Positions 37,201-49,500 of a stretch of 64,000 nucleotides of DNA are shown one piece after another (the stretch's first letter is position 1; the number at the start of each line of letters is the position of its first letter). The notes below the pieces were generated by a model. That model ran no database searches and was not told the origin of the DNA. It worked only from the letters and a program-made list of their open reading frames with translations. Both the position numbers and the translations under genes were made by a program. Source of the DNA: Amblyornis subalaris (lineage: Eukaryota; Chordata; Aves; Passeriformes; Ptilonorhynchidae); the NCBI GenBank assembly GCA_018881555.1, contig JACAXG010000076.1, positions 1,994,003 through 2,058,002 on the forward strand, read 5' to 3'.

Positions 37201-38426
37201 AAATCCCAGGCTTACTTAAAAAAAATTCAAGATACAAGGTCAGACTCAAATAATTAAACATATATTTACAGTAAGGTTCATTTTCCAGTCCCTGTGGTAG
37301 GGAGCACTGAGTAGGGAAAAAGATTCCCTTTTTGAAAATGAAATTTTTCCTTCAGACCTTAAGTAGAATTTATCTTACATCTCATAAAGCACAAGCAAAA
37401 ATTAAAGATCAAAAATATCCACAAATTCACGTTAATAAGATGACTTAGAAAAATAAGACAGAGGGCTGTAATTTAAATAACAAGCAATTAGAAATTTGAC
37501 AACATGAGGTGCTGGCAGAGAAAGTAAGAAAGTCAAGAATGTCTGCCCTGGGAACAAGGACTTGGGAGGCCAGGAACCCACTTACTCATTTTCACATTAC
37601 AGCATCAATTTGGAGAATATTTAATTCTCTTGAAACTGAGAAGGATTTCAGAGAGGTAATTAGGAATAGTTTAGCTAGTGGTTAACACCAGGACTGGGAA
37701 TTAGAAATGAAGAAATTCGGCTCAGGACGTATTTCTGGGCTGTGGAGCACAATCAAATTTAAGTTGGTTAAGTTTTGCCCCTCCTCAGTTTTCCCAGCTG
37801 TAAAAGGAGGGTGGTAAGAACAAACCACCTTTGTGGAGAGCCTGGAAATCCATCCACAAAAGGTGTTAAGGTACAAAGTCTGGGTGCTGGGGTACCTGAC
37901 AAACCCGCTCTGATGGCCAGATGAGCCCTCCTGATTTCTGCTGCTCAGTACCAGGGAGACTGCAAATAACTGCAGAGACTCCAAACGACCTCATTTTTCT
38001 TCCAATCCCTAAAATGCTCACAAACTCAAAGCTTCCAGGCATGTCCTGTTCGAGAAGTGGTGACTGAATTGACAGATACATTCTCCAAGTAATTTCCATA
38101 TTTCTTGCTGCCACTAACACTGGTTACCCAAAGTCAGTTGCAGTTGACAGTTTAATGATAATGGCTTTATGTTTATATATCATCTGTGATAATGTTCCTA
38201 TTCTCCTTAAACTCAGTCCCTGTAGAAGGGGTACTTTAATGAATGCAGCCACAGACCAAAATGATAGTAATTTTCCCTTTGAGCTGCAATGGTTTAGTAA
38301 ACAATTACATTTCAATTAAAGAAGGGTGATCATGCCGAGGGAAGTGCCATTCCACTCTCCACACAATACAGGAACATAAATTCTCCAAAGTCAAATCATT
38401 ATAATATAATTTACATGACTGCTTTC

Positions 38427-38446
38427 AAAAAAAAAAAAAAAAAAAA
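38427..38446. repeat. A20 homopolymer
   Basis: Twenty consecutive A on the plus strand (poly-T in the transcript). Nothing upstream resembles a retrocopied gene or LINE end, so it is treated as a simple repeat. Confidence 0.9.
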
Positions 38447-41400
38447 TTAAATGGAAAATAGAGTGTATTATGCACAAGCAAAAACTTGGGGGAAAAAAAT
38501 CCTTCAATATCTTGTCCACAGCAGCTTGAACTAGGATCCCATTATTTAGGATTATGTTCAGTGAAGAGGAATGGCACAAGGGCTCTTCACTTTCATCTCT
38601 CCAGGAGTTTGAATTTACTGCCATTATTGTTTAATACTTCATTTATCAAGGATTAAAACCAGGATAGATGGAGGAATGCCATAAGAGTAGCTTATGATGT
38701 ATCACTGCAAATTCAGCTGTGCACCGAGCCCAAACAGGCAGGAAAACTGCAGGAAAACAAGTTCACGTTACAAGGAGAGGAAAAACTAAACCCCCCTAAA
38801 ATAATTTTTTTTGCGACCATAAATGGTGCATTATTAAAGGGCCAGAGAAGCACAGGGATGACACACAGACCACAAAGGAGAGCTCCTGCTCCAATACATC
38901 ACACTCCAAGGCAGAACCACAGACACCAGGCAGATGATGAAGGAACACAGGAAAACAAGGAGTTGATGCTTTTTGACTGAAAATGAATCACAGTCTACCA
39001 CTGGGTTTGGCCTTTGAAAATTCTCTGAGAATTGCTTCCCTTCCAATCCAATTTACACAATTCCATGGAGGATGGCCTGACCCTGTAGCCTAGGGCTGCA
39101 ATGTGTTTTTGGGGATTTTGGGAGCCAATGTGGCTTCAACCAGAAGAAGCACTGAAGTGGTTTTGGTGATCCTGGAACGCAAATGATTAATACTAGAACT
39201 GAGGATTAAAGGTCTGAGGAGAAGAAATCCTAAATTCTCTCTACAAAAGACAGAATACAGATGATTCCTCAAGTTCTTTGCTGATTTGGACTTTGCTTGG
39301 CCTAGGATATTTTCCTAGAAAACGAACTAAATTGGGTTCTAACAGAAGGAGTCAATAGATGGCAGTGCTTGATGGGATGGGAGCGAGTCCTCCCCAGTGA
39401 GACTCAGCAAATCCACCCCTGCACCACTTCCCTGCAAGGTGGGCAGAGTGAGAGGATTTAATTAGCACTCGCAGACTTTGGCAGCTTCTGGTCCCTGAGT
39501 TTGACAAAACACCCCACAAATTTCAGATTTAACCATCTCACACCTCAAGCTATTGGGATTCAATGCAGGGAAGCAAAATGCTTCTCTGGATTCTCCAAAA
39601 TGGGCACGGGGAAGGGTCCAGCCCTCGGTCACGTTGGTGTCTCCAGCTCTGGAGCATCACCAGCTGCTGCCAGCTCGCCACTGGAAGTGGAGACTAAAAC
39701 CTGAACACTTGGTTCTTAGAGCAGGCTCAGAACAAGGGACCTCAGCTGGGAGACCACTTGGGCTGGAGCCTCNAATTTCTCAGTCTGCATCAGCTCATAC
39801 AGAGCTCCGAGAGCACGGAGGGGAAGGGAGGGATGTACATGGAAAATTATTATTTTACAGCATGAGATAACTAGGACTAGAGAAGATTTTTCCAAGTTTA
39901 AGAAGCTTTATTAAAAATTTCTGTTAGTAGAAGGACTAAAAACAGCTAGTCACAAAGACTTGATTTTCAAGGTTATATTCTATAATTCAAAAAACTACCA
40001 GGAGCTCCTGTTTTCAAAAACCACAATGCCCAATTAGCTGTAACTTGCCTGGCAAACTTCTGTACGGGAAGGGAGCTCCCAAAGGAAGTTCCCAAATTTC
40101 CACCCTAGTTTGCTTTAGTTTTGAAATGAAAGCAAGCAATTGGGAGTGCAACGCTGTCAAAATAGCTGAACCCAGTAGCTCCTGAGCTTCCCAGTCCCTT
40201 GGAGACTCAACAGCAGAAGGATGGAGATGTCAGGGAAGAACAATCAGCTGTAAAATATGAAAAGCTTACAATTTCCAAACCTACAACAGCAGGCTCAAAA
40301 GTAACAATCCCATTACCACTAAACTAAGGCACTAATTACTATTCCCAGTGGCTGGAGTGGACTGACTGCTAATGTTCCTCTGGTTAATGAAGGAAGGTGA
40401 GGGAGAATATATTTCTTAAGGCAGACATCTGCTGAAGGCTGGGCAGCTGCACCAACTGTACCTAATGAAGCCATTCATATTAATGCAGTGGCACTCGGAG
40501 GGTGAGCAGGGAAGAAANGAGATGATGGTGGATTTTAACTCAGAGAAGACAAATGTCATGTATTACCCGTGTGATGACTCCCCTTATTTAATCCACACTG
40601 AGTAACAGAGCTGCTCAAAGAAAGGAACCTCATCCCACGTCGGCTGCTGCACCTCCAAAGGCTGACCTGCTGAATGCTAGAGTAACTTCTCTAAAAGAAT
40701 CAAAAAGCAGGATATTTGCCATTGGAAAGGAATAAACAGCTTTTTGTTTTCACTGACTACAAGTACACTAAGAAAAATACTCCCAAATCCTCTGTCTTGT
40801 GAAGAATCCAGATTTTCCCATNATTTTTTGCCTTTTTCACCAACAAGCAGTAGCTGTTTAAGGTTCAAAGACACTCATTCACTGAGATGGATACATTCTC
40901 ATGGTTGAAAGAACAATTTATAGAACTAAAATAAACTCCTTGTCCAAACTGCTAATCATGACTCATTCAGCAGTGCAAATGTTCTCAGGTGAACTGGGTG
41001 TGCTCAGATTGTTTTTCTAGATTGCACCATTGTCTTTCCTTTGAAATTCTGGTTCTGCCTCCCTGGGTTTGTTAAGCAGCAGCTGAGTCTGTAAAGGAGG
41101 TGTGGCCTGCAGAGAAAAACCTATATGGAGCAAACCAGCTCCAAGACCACTTGTGTCTTCTCTGAATAAAAATACCTGTGGGCAAGCGGAGAGCCAGCCC
41201 AGAGAGCTGATGGAGCAGTGCAGGGAGTGGGGAGGGGAGTCCTGTGCTCAGACTCCTCACACTGCGCGGAGACTGGGCAATGACAGATCCCGCTCCTGGG
41301 GTCCTCGTTCCATCGGTAAGTGGACACAGCAGTGCCCTTCCCATGGAGCACCAACACCACNGTCAGTCATGTTAGCGACCAAACCAGTGACGTGAGCAGA

Positions 41401-41875
41401 GCACCTCGAAGCAAAGCGATTGAAGCCTTGGAAAAAGTGAATGGCTCCTCGAGGCTCCTGCTGGGACAGGCTCCCAGGCTCTGCGAATCCCAGCTTGGCA
41501 GCTGTCCCGGGAGTTAATGACAGGTTCCACTAGAGGAGATTTTCTCTCTGTAGGAGTATGAGGACACNCTGTACAGCTGCAGACAGGTAAATACACCTAT
41601 GAATACACTGCACCAGGACTCACCAAGGAAACCTCTCCAGGAAAGTCTCCCGAGGGAAACAACTTACCCAAACGGCCCCAGATTCCAGGACGCGTTTTAC
41701 AGTTGCCTGTTGCTAACAGTATCCAACACCACCCCACTTACCTAAAAACNAGTAACCAACCAGTTTCGGATGCAGCACTTCTTCTCTCAGGATGAGCAAG
41801 TTCCTCTCCCTTGTGGCAACCCCCCAGGACACCCACTAAGATCCCACAGCACCCATGAAGAGGGCAGACACTGAC

Positions 41876-41979
41876 CGTGACCCGGAAGGGCGTGGTGGCC
41901 GCAGGCTCCATGCTGGGGTTCTTCTCCGAGATCCCGCTGGGCATGCTGCGCCTCTGCCCGCACCTCTCCGGGGGGGACT
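41876..41979 (-). CDS. DAB2IP: DAB2IP coding exon 2
   Basis: This 104-bp exon supplies two bases of the split Glu codon and 34 full codons. The peptide runs ESPPERCGQRRSMPSG, then ISEKNPSMEP, then AATTPFRVT. It aligns along its whole length with human DAB2IP (ESPQERPGSRRSLPG...SEKSPSMEP...TPFRVT). The acceptor is a pyrimidine-rich tract ending CCCCCCCAG just above 41979. The donor is ACG|GTCAGT, intron starting at 41875, phase 0. The segment lies just before the basic region and PH domain and is rich in Ser and Pro, as expected for a flexible, phosphorylatable linker. Substitutions are mostly conservative; the Cys in ERCGQ differs from the human Pro. Confidence 0.93.
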
Positions 41980-43641
41980 CTGGGGGGGACAGAAAACAAG
42001 GCACGGTTACAAACCCAGGAGCACAGGCACAGCCCNGGAATGCCGGCAGAATCCCGTGCAAAATGGGGCGTCTTCCTCAGAGATGCCCTCGCAAATGAGC
42101 CAACGCGGCGACCCCACGGATTCCACCCGCATTTCCCCGAGCTGCCTGGAACAACATTCCATCAGCAAGACTTTCACCCTCAACAANTAGCATTTTTTAT
42201 ACAACTGTAAGCTTCAGATAATGCCTGACAGGTTGGCATTATCATTATTTCCAGTCTGCAGATGAGTAAACAGAAACCGTGTTGAGATGAGTGAGAATTA
42301 TATGCAAAGTACAGATCCATGCACTTGTGGATTTGATCCTCCTCGGGGAAACTGCTAATGGGGTTAGAGGCACATGATGCTTAAGTTACCTCTCTAATAC
42401 CTCTGGCAATTTGCTTTGGAACTAAGAAAAAAAATCATTAAATCCTGCTTTTGCTAATGTATAAAATGAGGATAAGAATACTTACCTCCTCCCCTGCTGG
42501 CAAGGAAAGGAGAGGGCTGACAAGGCAAAATTAACAAATATGCCCAGCACTAAGGAGATTTAGAAAGGTGTTAGGACAGGTCAGCTACAGCTTCATGAGG
42601 TGGGGTTTCCTTGGCTCAGAAACCCTCTTTGAAAGCATCGTGGAACTCGGGAAAATAGATTTCCAAGCTGCCATTCAGTGATGCTCAGACCTTGTAACAA
42701 GTTTCCCTTCCCAAAACCACTCCGGAGTCCTCCTTAGCCAAGCATTTCCATGGAGGTTGTCTCCTCAGCAAGGTTCTGCCCTTGCCAAGGCCTGCCATCA
42801 GCCAGGATCCATAAGAAACAACAAACACCAGCAATTCCACTCAACAGTTCCTGAGATGTATCTTTAACTAGTCCAGAACAGATTGAGATTCCAGCCATGG
42901 ACTGGGTAAGGTGCTGGCTCAGTGACATCTTCCTTGGTTGCCATGTAACCTGTGTGAAACTCAGACAGCCCAAATCAGCAGTTCACTGCCTTCCCAACTT
43001 CCAGCCTTCAAACGTCTGGGGCACTTTCTCTGCAGAAAGCTGCACNTTGAATCTCAAGCAGTAAAATCCTTTGGTGTCATCTCCTCTCAGAAGATTCAGG
43101 CTCCCACCCCACTCCTTTGAGCCTTCTTTTGCTTTTGGACTGTNATAAAGATACTACTTGATTACAGCATTTTGAGAGTGAGCTCAAGATGACAACTAAA
43201 GAAGTTGCTTTGCATTTTCTTAATGACCAGAAAAATCAACATTGTCTAAAGCATTTCTCATACACCTGGCTGGAAAACAGGAACGATGGGATTACGTGAA
43301 AGGCAGCTACAAGAAATTGCTTTCCCCAGGTGCTCCCCAGCCCCAAACACTGCTCAGCACTAAGGGAAAGCACCCTGTATNGGGGTAAGAGGCCCCGGAC
43401 TTAACTTCTTACTTCATCATTAAAATGTGCCCCAAGCAGAGCCAGCAAACACATCAGTCTGACCCAGACCAAAACACAGAGCTGGGTTAGGACCTAAAGC
43501 CTCCTAAAATTTCTAAACTTCTGGTTCATAAAATGTTTGGAGTCAAATCTCCATTTTAGCTTCGTTTAAGCACTGTGGGTTTCACTGCAGGAGAGACACG
43601 TTACAAAACCCTCTGTAAGAAACCAGAAATAACCAGAAGGA

Positions 43642-43684
43642 GGGTTGGGTGTGGGTGTTGGGGGGGGTGGGGGGGCGTGGGGGG
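43642..43684 (+). repeat. G-run cluster (potential G-quadruplex)
   Basis: Six G runs of 3, 3, 3, 8, 7 and 6 bases, separated by one to four bases, lie within 43 bases. This satisfies the usual G-quadruplex pattern several times over. It lies in intron 1 on the strand opposite to DAB2IP, so the DAB2IP RNA would be C-rich here. Confidence 0.88.
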
Positions 43685-45093
43685 AGCTGTTTGTTTTAAA
43701 GGTTAATAAAAATAGCTTACAGGTAAATTAGTAACTACAGGAATGTACAGCAGAACGGCTTTACATGGTGAGCTGTATGAAAATATAAAGCTTTAACTGC
43801 CCTTCTTACTTCTTCAGGGCTGGAGGCAGAGTCTCAGGCCGGGTCGCTCTGCCCAGGGCCGGGCATTACCCACGCTGCCACAGCAAGCCCAGGGCCATGT
43901 AAACGGGCACTGTAAGCCAATAATAAAAACTCTCCAGAGTCACTAGAAACTGAAAAAGAAATGTCTTAATTTACAGCAGAAGATATTTAGGTTAGGCACT
44001 GGAAACAGCCCTGTCTTGCCACGGACAGTTGTACACTGGAATTGATGGTCCAGAGAGGAACCAGACGAGGTTCAGGGACCATGAACTTCCTTCCCTCCTC
44101 TCTCCTGGGGCAAACCAGGTATCTCCTGAAATCCTTTCTAGCCTTATTTTCTGTCATTTCTGACAAATTTGCCCACTTGTGCATAAAATAAGCAAGCTAC
44201 AAGAGATCAGATTCCGTGTCTGATTTCAGCCCTTTCTTCACAACCTCTCCTGAACTTCCATCTCTGGCTGCACAGATTCCGTGGCAGTTCTGTGTCACTT
44301 CTCANCAGCACAGAGGGCCCAAGGCTCAGCCACGTTATACAACACATGAGAGAGAGAAACAAACGACAGGGCTTCCTTCTTTCCCAAATATTTACAGAAG
44401 GCTGCAATGTTTTGAGTTTTCCCCTGTGCAGAGAAAGATCTTCAAAGAGAAACTTCCTTGAAATTATCAAGCCCCTGAAAGCTGTCCCAGGTCATCCCAC
44501 ATAGCTGGACCCACACACTGGTTGCTCTGTAGGGCACCAGGAGGTTTTTAAGCTGAACATATCCCACTGCCAACAGGACACACAGCACTGCAAACACTGC
44601 ACGTTAATTTAGGACCTAGGGCTTATGAATATTTCTGAAACTGTTTCTGTACAGTAATAAACACATTCGGTTTGTTAACTAATTCAAGGCACTGGAACTG
44701 ACAGAATAATTAATCCTCACTCCACTCTGCCATGCCTGTTTTTCATGCTGTGGAATTGTTGTGGAGCAGCACAGCAATCCCCAAGGCTCCAGGGCAGCAG
44801 CAGAACAGGCTGTGAGGAGCTCCTGGCACCCAAGCTCTCGTTTAACCCACCCAACATCACTGCCTTCTTTGATTCAACTTCTCAGACACTGCTCCAAGCA
44901 GGTTGTTATGTGTAACAAACACACAAACAACTATTACCACTGTTTACTCCTCAGTTAGCAAGTGAAGTGTTCTTACATTTGCATTACCTGCTCCTGTGAA
45001 TCCCAACTAGTCCAAGAGATCATCAGGATTATGCTNTCATTATGGAGAATAAAATACATTAACTCCTTCTGTTTGTTCATCTCTCTTTGCGCT

Positions 45094-45114
45094 CCCCCCA
45101 CCCCCCACCCCCCC
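45094..45114 (-). repeat. C-run cluster (potential G-quadruplex on gene strand)
   Basis: Three C runs of 6, 6 and 7 bases separated by single A. On the minus strand these are G runs that can be split to give four or more G3 tracts. In contrast to the 43.6-kb cluster this one would be G-rich in the DAB2IP pre-mRNA. Confidence 0.75.
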
Positions 45115-45739
45115 ACAATTCCAGGGATCAGCCAGTGGAAGAGACAGCGTGAACAAAAGCAGAGAGGCAGCTGGAAGGAANAACAACAAGCAGGCACTTC
45201 CCAGCAAGTTGATTTCCTGATAAGAACCTGCTCCAGCTCCAAACGAGAAAGGGAGGTCCAACCTGAATACTGGGAGAAGTCAGCGAGGAGAAATCGTCTC
45301 CCTGAACTCACCACAAGGAAGCCGAGCTCGTGAGCAGCGCACATGCCATGGCACTCGGAACGAGCCAGGAGTGAGAGAAGGAGAGGTGATGACTTCATCA
45401 GAGGCAGCAAGAAAGAGAAGTATGACTGGAATGCCAGAGCAGGCAGCAGCACCGGGAGACGCGGCAGGAGCGCAGGGTCCTGCTCCGCACCGCCGGGACG
45501 TGCCTAAGGAAAGGAGACTTTGGAGGACAATACAACTTCACCAGATGGTCTGGAGGTAACGCGGAAAACTACGAGTTCATGAGAACCAAGAGCTGGTGGA
45601 AAATGTCGCGCAGGCAGCCCTGGAGAGGTCAGGCTGCTCCCGATCCGCCAATGGGGCTGAGCTCCTCCCTGTCCTGCCCCACCGGGCACTGCCCGACATC
45701 GCAGGTGCCCCAGCGCCTGCCAGGGTGGAGTTTCTGTGA

Positions 45740-45960
45740 AACCAGAGGGAACAGGAATTACCGGTCTCCTGCTCATACAATTACAGGCCGTGAATTAATT
45801 TTATTGCTTAATGAATTTAGGTGTTATTCCTCTAATTTCTGCATTATCTAATAAGTCCTTATTACAAACTCAAGAGAGGAGAGGAGGAGGCGCAGTGACG
45901 GTGATTTAACATGGCTCACGGTAGCATTTACGAATTAAGAACAATCCCTGGAGAACAGGT
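45740..45960. promoter_or_regulatory. Candidate conserved noncoding element in intron 1
   Basis: Words such as gtgaattaattttattgctt, aatgaatttaggtgttattc, cttattacaaactc and gcgcagtgacggtgatttaa are clustered without repeats. They include several TAAT homeodomain cores and preserved CpGs. No reading frame of interest. It abuts a GC-rich patch at 45.3-45.7 kb. Confidence 0.35.
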
Positions 45961-46389
45961 ATCTGTAGTGTCTGTGTGATTCCACATACCCATGAGAGGC
46001 TGCAGAAAAATCTACATTTCAGACAGCTTTGGGTGGCCACAGGACCCCAGGAGAAAAGATGGATCTTTCATCTGAATCCAAAGGGAGATTTAGAAGCTGA
46101 ATAGAGGCACTTTTTAAAAGTGGAATAGACAACGATACAAAATAATAAACACTGAGCTGAGCCAACTTTCCCCTTCACGAGGCATGAAGAACTTGACTGG
46201 GAAGCAGAGATGCCAAAGTATCTGATTTCCAGTGGACAAAGAGCAGTTAAGAAGCTGTGAGAGGTTATGAAAGCCCTTCCTGCTCCCATCAGCTGGACCA
46301 GGACTACGGCTGCAGGGCCACCTTCGTGGTTCAGTTACCTGGAGAACATTTATTGAAATACATCACCCAAAGCCCTGCTGATCCTGCGG

Positions 46390-46550
46390 CAAATTCCAGT
46401 GGATCCCTTACAGCAACATTATAACCATTGTGCCATACAAAATTAATTAAAGGCCGAACCTTTATTAGGCAGTATAATAGACTTTTAAATGAAAACGGCT
46501 ATGAAGCAAAAGTTTAGGGCGAGTACCGGTGCCCTCTGAACAAGCAGACT
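46390..46550. promoter_or_regulatory. Second candidate conserved noncoding element in intron 1
   Basis: The stretch has ccattgtgcc (SOX-like), caaaattaattaaaggccga (homeodomain cores), gcagtataatagacttttaa and ggctatgaagcaaaagttta, with CpGs kept at several sites (gccgaac, aacggc, gggcgag, taccgg). Composition and complexity differ from the surrounding intron. Assignment is by appearance only. Confidence 0.35.
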
Positions 46551-49500
46551 CATCTGAAAGCAAAGCCAGTGAACACAGAGGGGGTTCTCCAGGCTAAGGG
46601 AAGTTGTGTCACCCCCACTTTTTATGTTAGAATAAAATTATTTCTTTTTGCATCTTAGAATCTCTGGCTTTAACATTCCTAAACTTCCATAAAGCCCAGC
46701 AATCCCCCTGGCTGTACCCACAACTCTTCCACATCAGAATCACTGATTTACTCCCCACTCATTTCATGCTCCAAGCAGAAATAGTTTCACATTTTCTCAT
46801 GCTCTCATGACCTTTCCAGACAATTAAGGACACTGTTTACAGAACTACAGCTTGTAAAAAACCCTCTCCCTTATCTAACCATTTACATACAGAACAAAAA
46901 AGCAGAGATCATTACTTGCTTTCTGTGCTACACTGTGGCAAAAAATACCTAGAATTAAACAATTGATCCTACGCCTATAGGTAATGCTCCCCACAGTGAC
47001 TACACCAAACTGATCCAGCTTCTTACCATTACCTTTGTTTCCCCCACAGGTGACTTCAGTGCTGCAAAAGCACCATATTCAGTGTGTCTCTGACTCAACT
47101 GTTGCCCTGCCTAAAAGCATCCAAAGGCACCTGAAGCACCAGTTAGAGGCACACAATCCTCTGCAGCTCCAAGATCGGTGGCTGGAGTTGTGTGACCTGA
47201 AGAGCCTTGTTAGAAGTGGTTGAAATACAGAAAACAAACCCCAGAAAACATCACACTACACCGGTTCCCTCAGCTAAAATTCATGACCATCTTCTCTCAA
47301 AGTGGGACTAAGAACTTCTGGCAGAAGAGCTTTTTCTTTGTTAAATAATGATTTGAAGTGACACTGACCTCTGCCACGGCACGCTGTGCACTTTAATGGA
47401 TCTCCCCTCATCTCTGTGTCAGGTTCCTGGATATCATGTATTAAATATTCCTCATCCTGCTCCTGAGCCAGTGCTATTAATGGCTCTTGAATCTAGTACT
47501 GAAAAAAGCTCTTCTATTTTTCTGAGTACTTGATATGTATCTATTCCTCTATTTTCCCTACTATTACCCAGTAAGAGAACTCTTTTCCCAGCAGCTGCCA
47601 CGGTGCTTTTTGATGTGTACGAGCAGCAAAGGGACTCTTCTCTTGCTTTTCTGGGGGCTCTGGCTGCCTTGTGCTGCAGCCCCTTCTCTCCTGGAAAGCT
47701 CAGGCGGGATTTCCATCGCCCAAACCTGGGATAAACCTGTTGTGCCCTCTCCAGCAGCGGGATGTGTGTGACAGCCACAATCCCACTGCCTCACTAGATG
47801 GAGCTGGAGGCCCTTGGCTGGCCAAGCGCTCCCAGCCCCGACCCAGCTCCAGCGCTGGGATTTCTCCAGGTGTGGTTTAGCTGCTGGGTCAGTGGATGGT
47901 CAGTGGAGTTAAGAGCACTTTCCCTGCTGTGGAGCCATCCCAGCACAGCCAGACATTCACCTCCCTCTGCCCGGGCACTCTGACAGACACCCAGGGCAAG
48001 TCCTGCCCCCCAGAAATCCATGGGGAATACATTCTTTGCCTGAGGGGGCATATTAAAGTATTTGTCAAGCAGAAATTACTCTCAAAGGGCAAAAGGGAAA
48101 GAATAGAATAGCANTAATGGGAAAGGAAGGTGAGGTAATTCCCACTATGAGGAGTCTGAAAATACACACAGCAACTTCTCAGTGCTACAAAGCTGAAAAC
48201 CAGATCAGATCCTGTACAAAAGGCACAGCTGCAGGTGCCCAGACCTGGTGCCAGGGAGAGAATANAAGGCATCCAGAAAATGACCCTCCCTTTCTAAAAC
48301 TAAACAGCAAATCATGCTGACTGAGCAGCCTTTAGTACAAACTCCATTTCACTGTCTGGTATTTTTAAACTAGGTATGTATATATATTTAGTATTTTTAT
48401 TCTTTCTTTATTAGTCTCTGAAATAAAATATGCATGATATTTATCTTTCTCTGGTATGATATCCACAGAACAAATTCCTCCTTTGCTAACGGCACATCAT
48501 TAGGAGCCTTTTCTCCAGGGTGAAATTGAAATCAAGCTCAGACTTAAAAAATACATCCGAAAAAGCTGAAATTCTATCCTGGTTGGGGGCCAGATCGTGG
48601 CGACTGCCAATACCCTGGTTAAAGTGGAAAGGATGATAAAGTGAAGTGGAACATCAGCTTCCTCCCATGTGATGATAAAGACAAGCAACACGGAGTGTGG
48701 AGAACAAGGAGTCAGCTCTGGGGAGATTTAAATTAGGCTCATCCATCATGCTGAACCTTCCTGCAAAGATTCTGCTCTGTCACCACGCTCTTTCTCGCAG
48801 CACTTTATCCACAGAGGCAATCTGAGGCCAAGGAGAAACTTCCATACTCTGCAATTCCCACCACTGTCAGCTGGAGGTGTCACCTGGACACACCATCCGG
48901 GACAGGGCTGGGGTTTGTCCCCTGCCAGAGAGGGTGGTTTGGGGCTTTCCCCAGTGGCTGACCNGGACAGCTGAGCTCCCAACCAGAGTGCAGAACAGGT
49001 CCCTTCAGGTGTGAACACCCCCACTAGAAACTGAAACTTCACACAGTTCAATTCCCAGGCCATTTTTCCAGGCGTGCGTGGTGGCTGCTGGAACAGGTCT
49101 GTACCGGCAAAATGCAAATTAAATAAATAAATACTTAATTTATAAGCATGACTCATCAGAGGTTTCATCTTCTACAGCAAAGAAACAGATGTTCTATTGA
49201 TGGCACTTCATTAGAGAGATAAATGGGGTCACACACGTATCTCTGTTCACATCCATCTGCATAATAGACCAAACATTAAGATCTGAATTTCACATGGTAC
49301 ATGTGGCTCTTAGAGCAGCCTCAGGGAGTCTTAATGCCAGAGCCAGAGCCAACTCACCCACCTCACACTGCCTTAACATCCAAGGAACTTTAATATTGCT
49401 CAGGAAAGCAGAAGGCTGAGAGGGCTTTTTCTGGGTTTTCCAGATGTTTATGCAGGAGGCCTAAGAGTTCCCCTGCCAAACAGAAACAAGTCTCCTTCAC

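Larger units (their letters stand above)
23567..41875 (-). other. DAB2IP: DAB2IP intron 2
   Basis: An 18,309-bp intron bounded by GTCAGT at the upper end and CCCCACAG at the lower end. Contents recognised: the internal CpG island (23.6-24.06 kb), a 31-bp minisatellite (25.24-25.49 kb), CR1 tails at 26.8 and 29.4 kb, an older CR1 piece at 33.6 kb, a GGGACA array at 33.84 kb, an RFX-like site at 34.24 kb and a 20-base A run at 38.43 kb. Between 34.3 and 41.8 kb I see nothing beyond ordinary intronic sequence. Confidence 0.85.

Noticed and set aside
38427..38446. A20 run as the tail of a retrocopy
   Set aside because: No coding or LINE/SINE-like sequence precedes it and no target-site duplication is visible.
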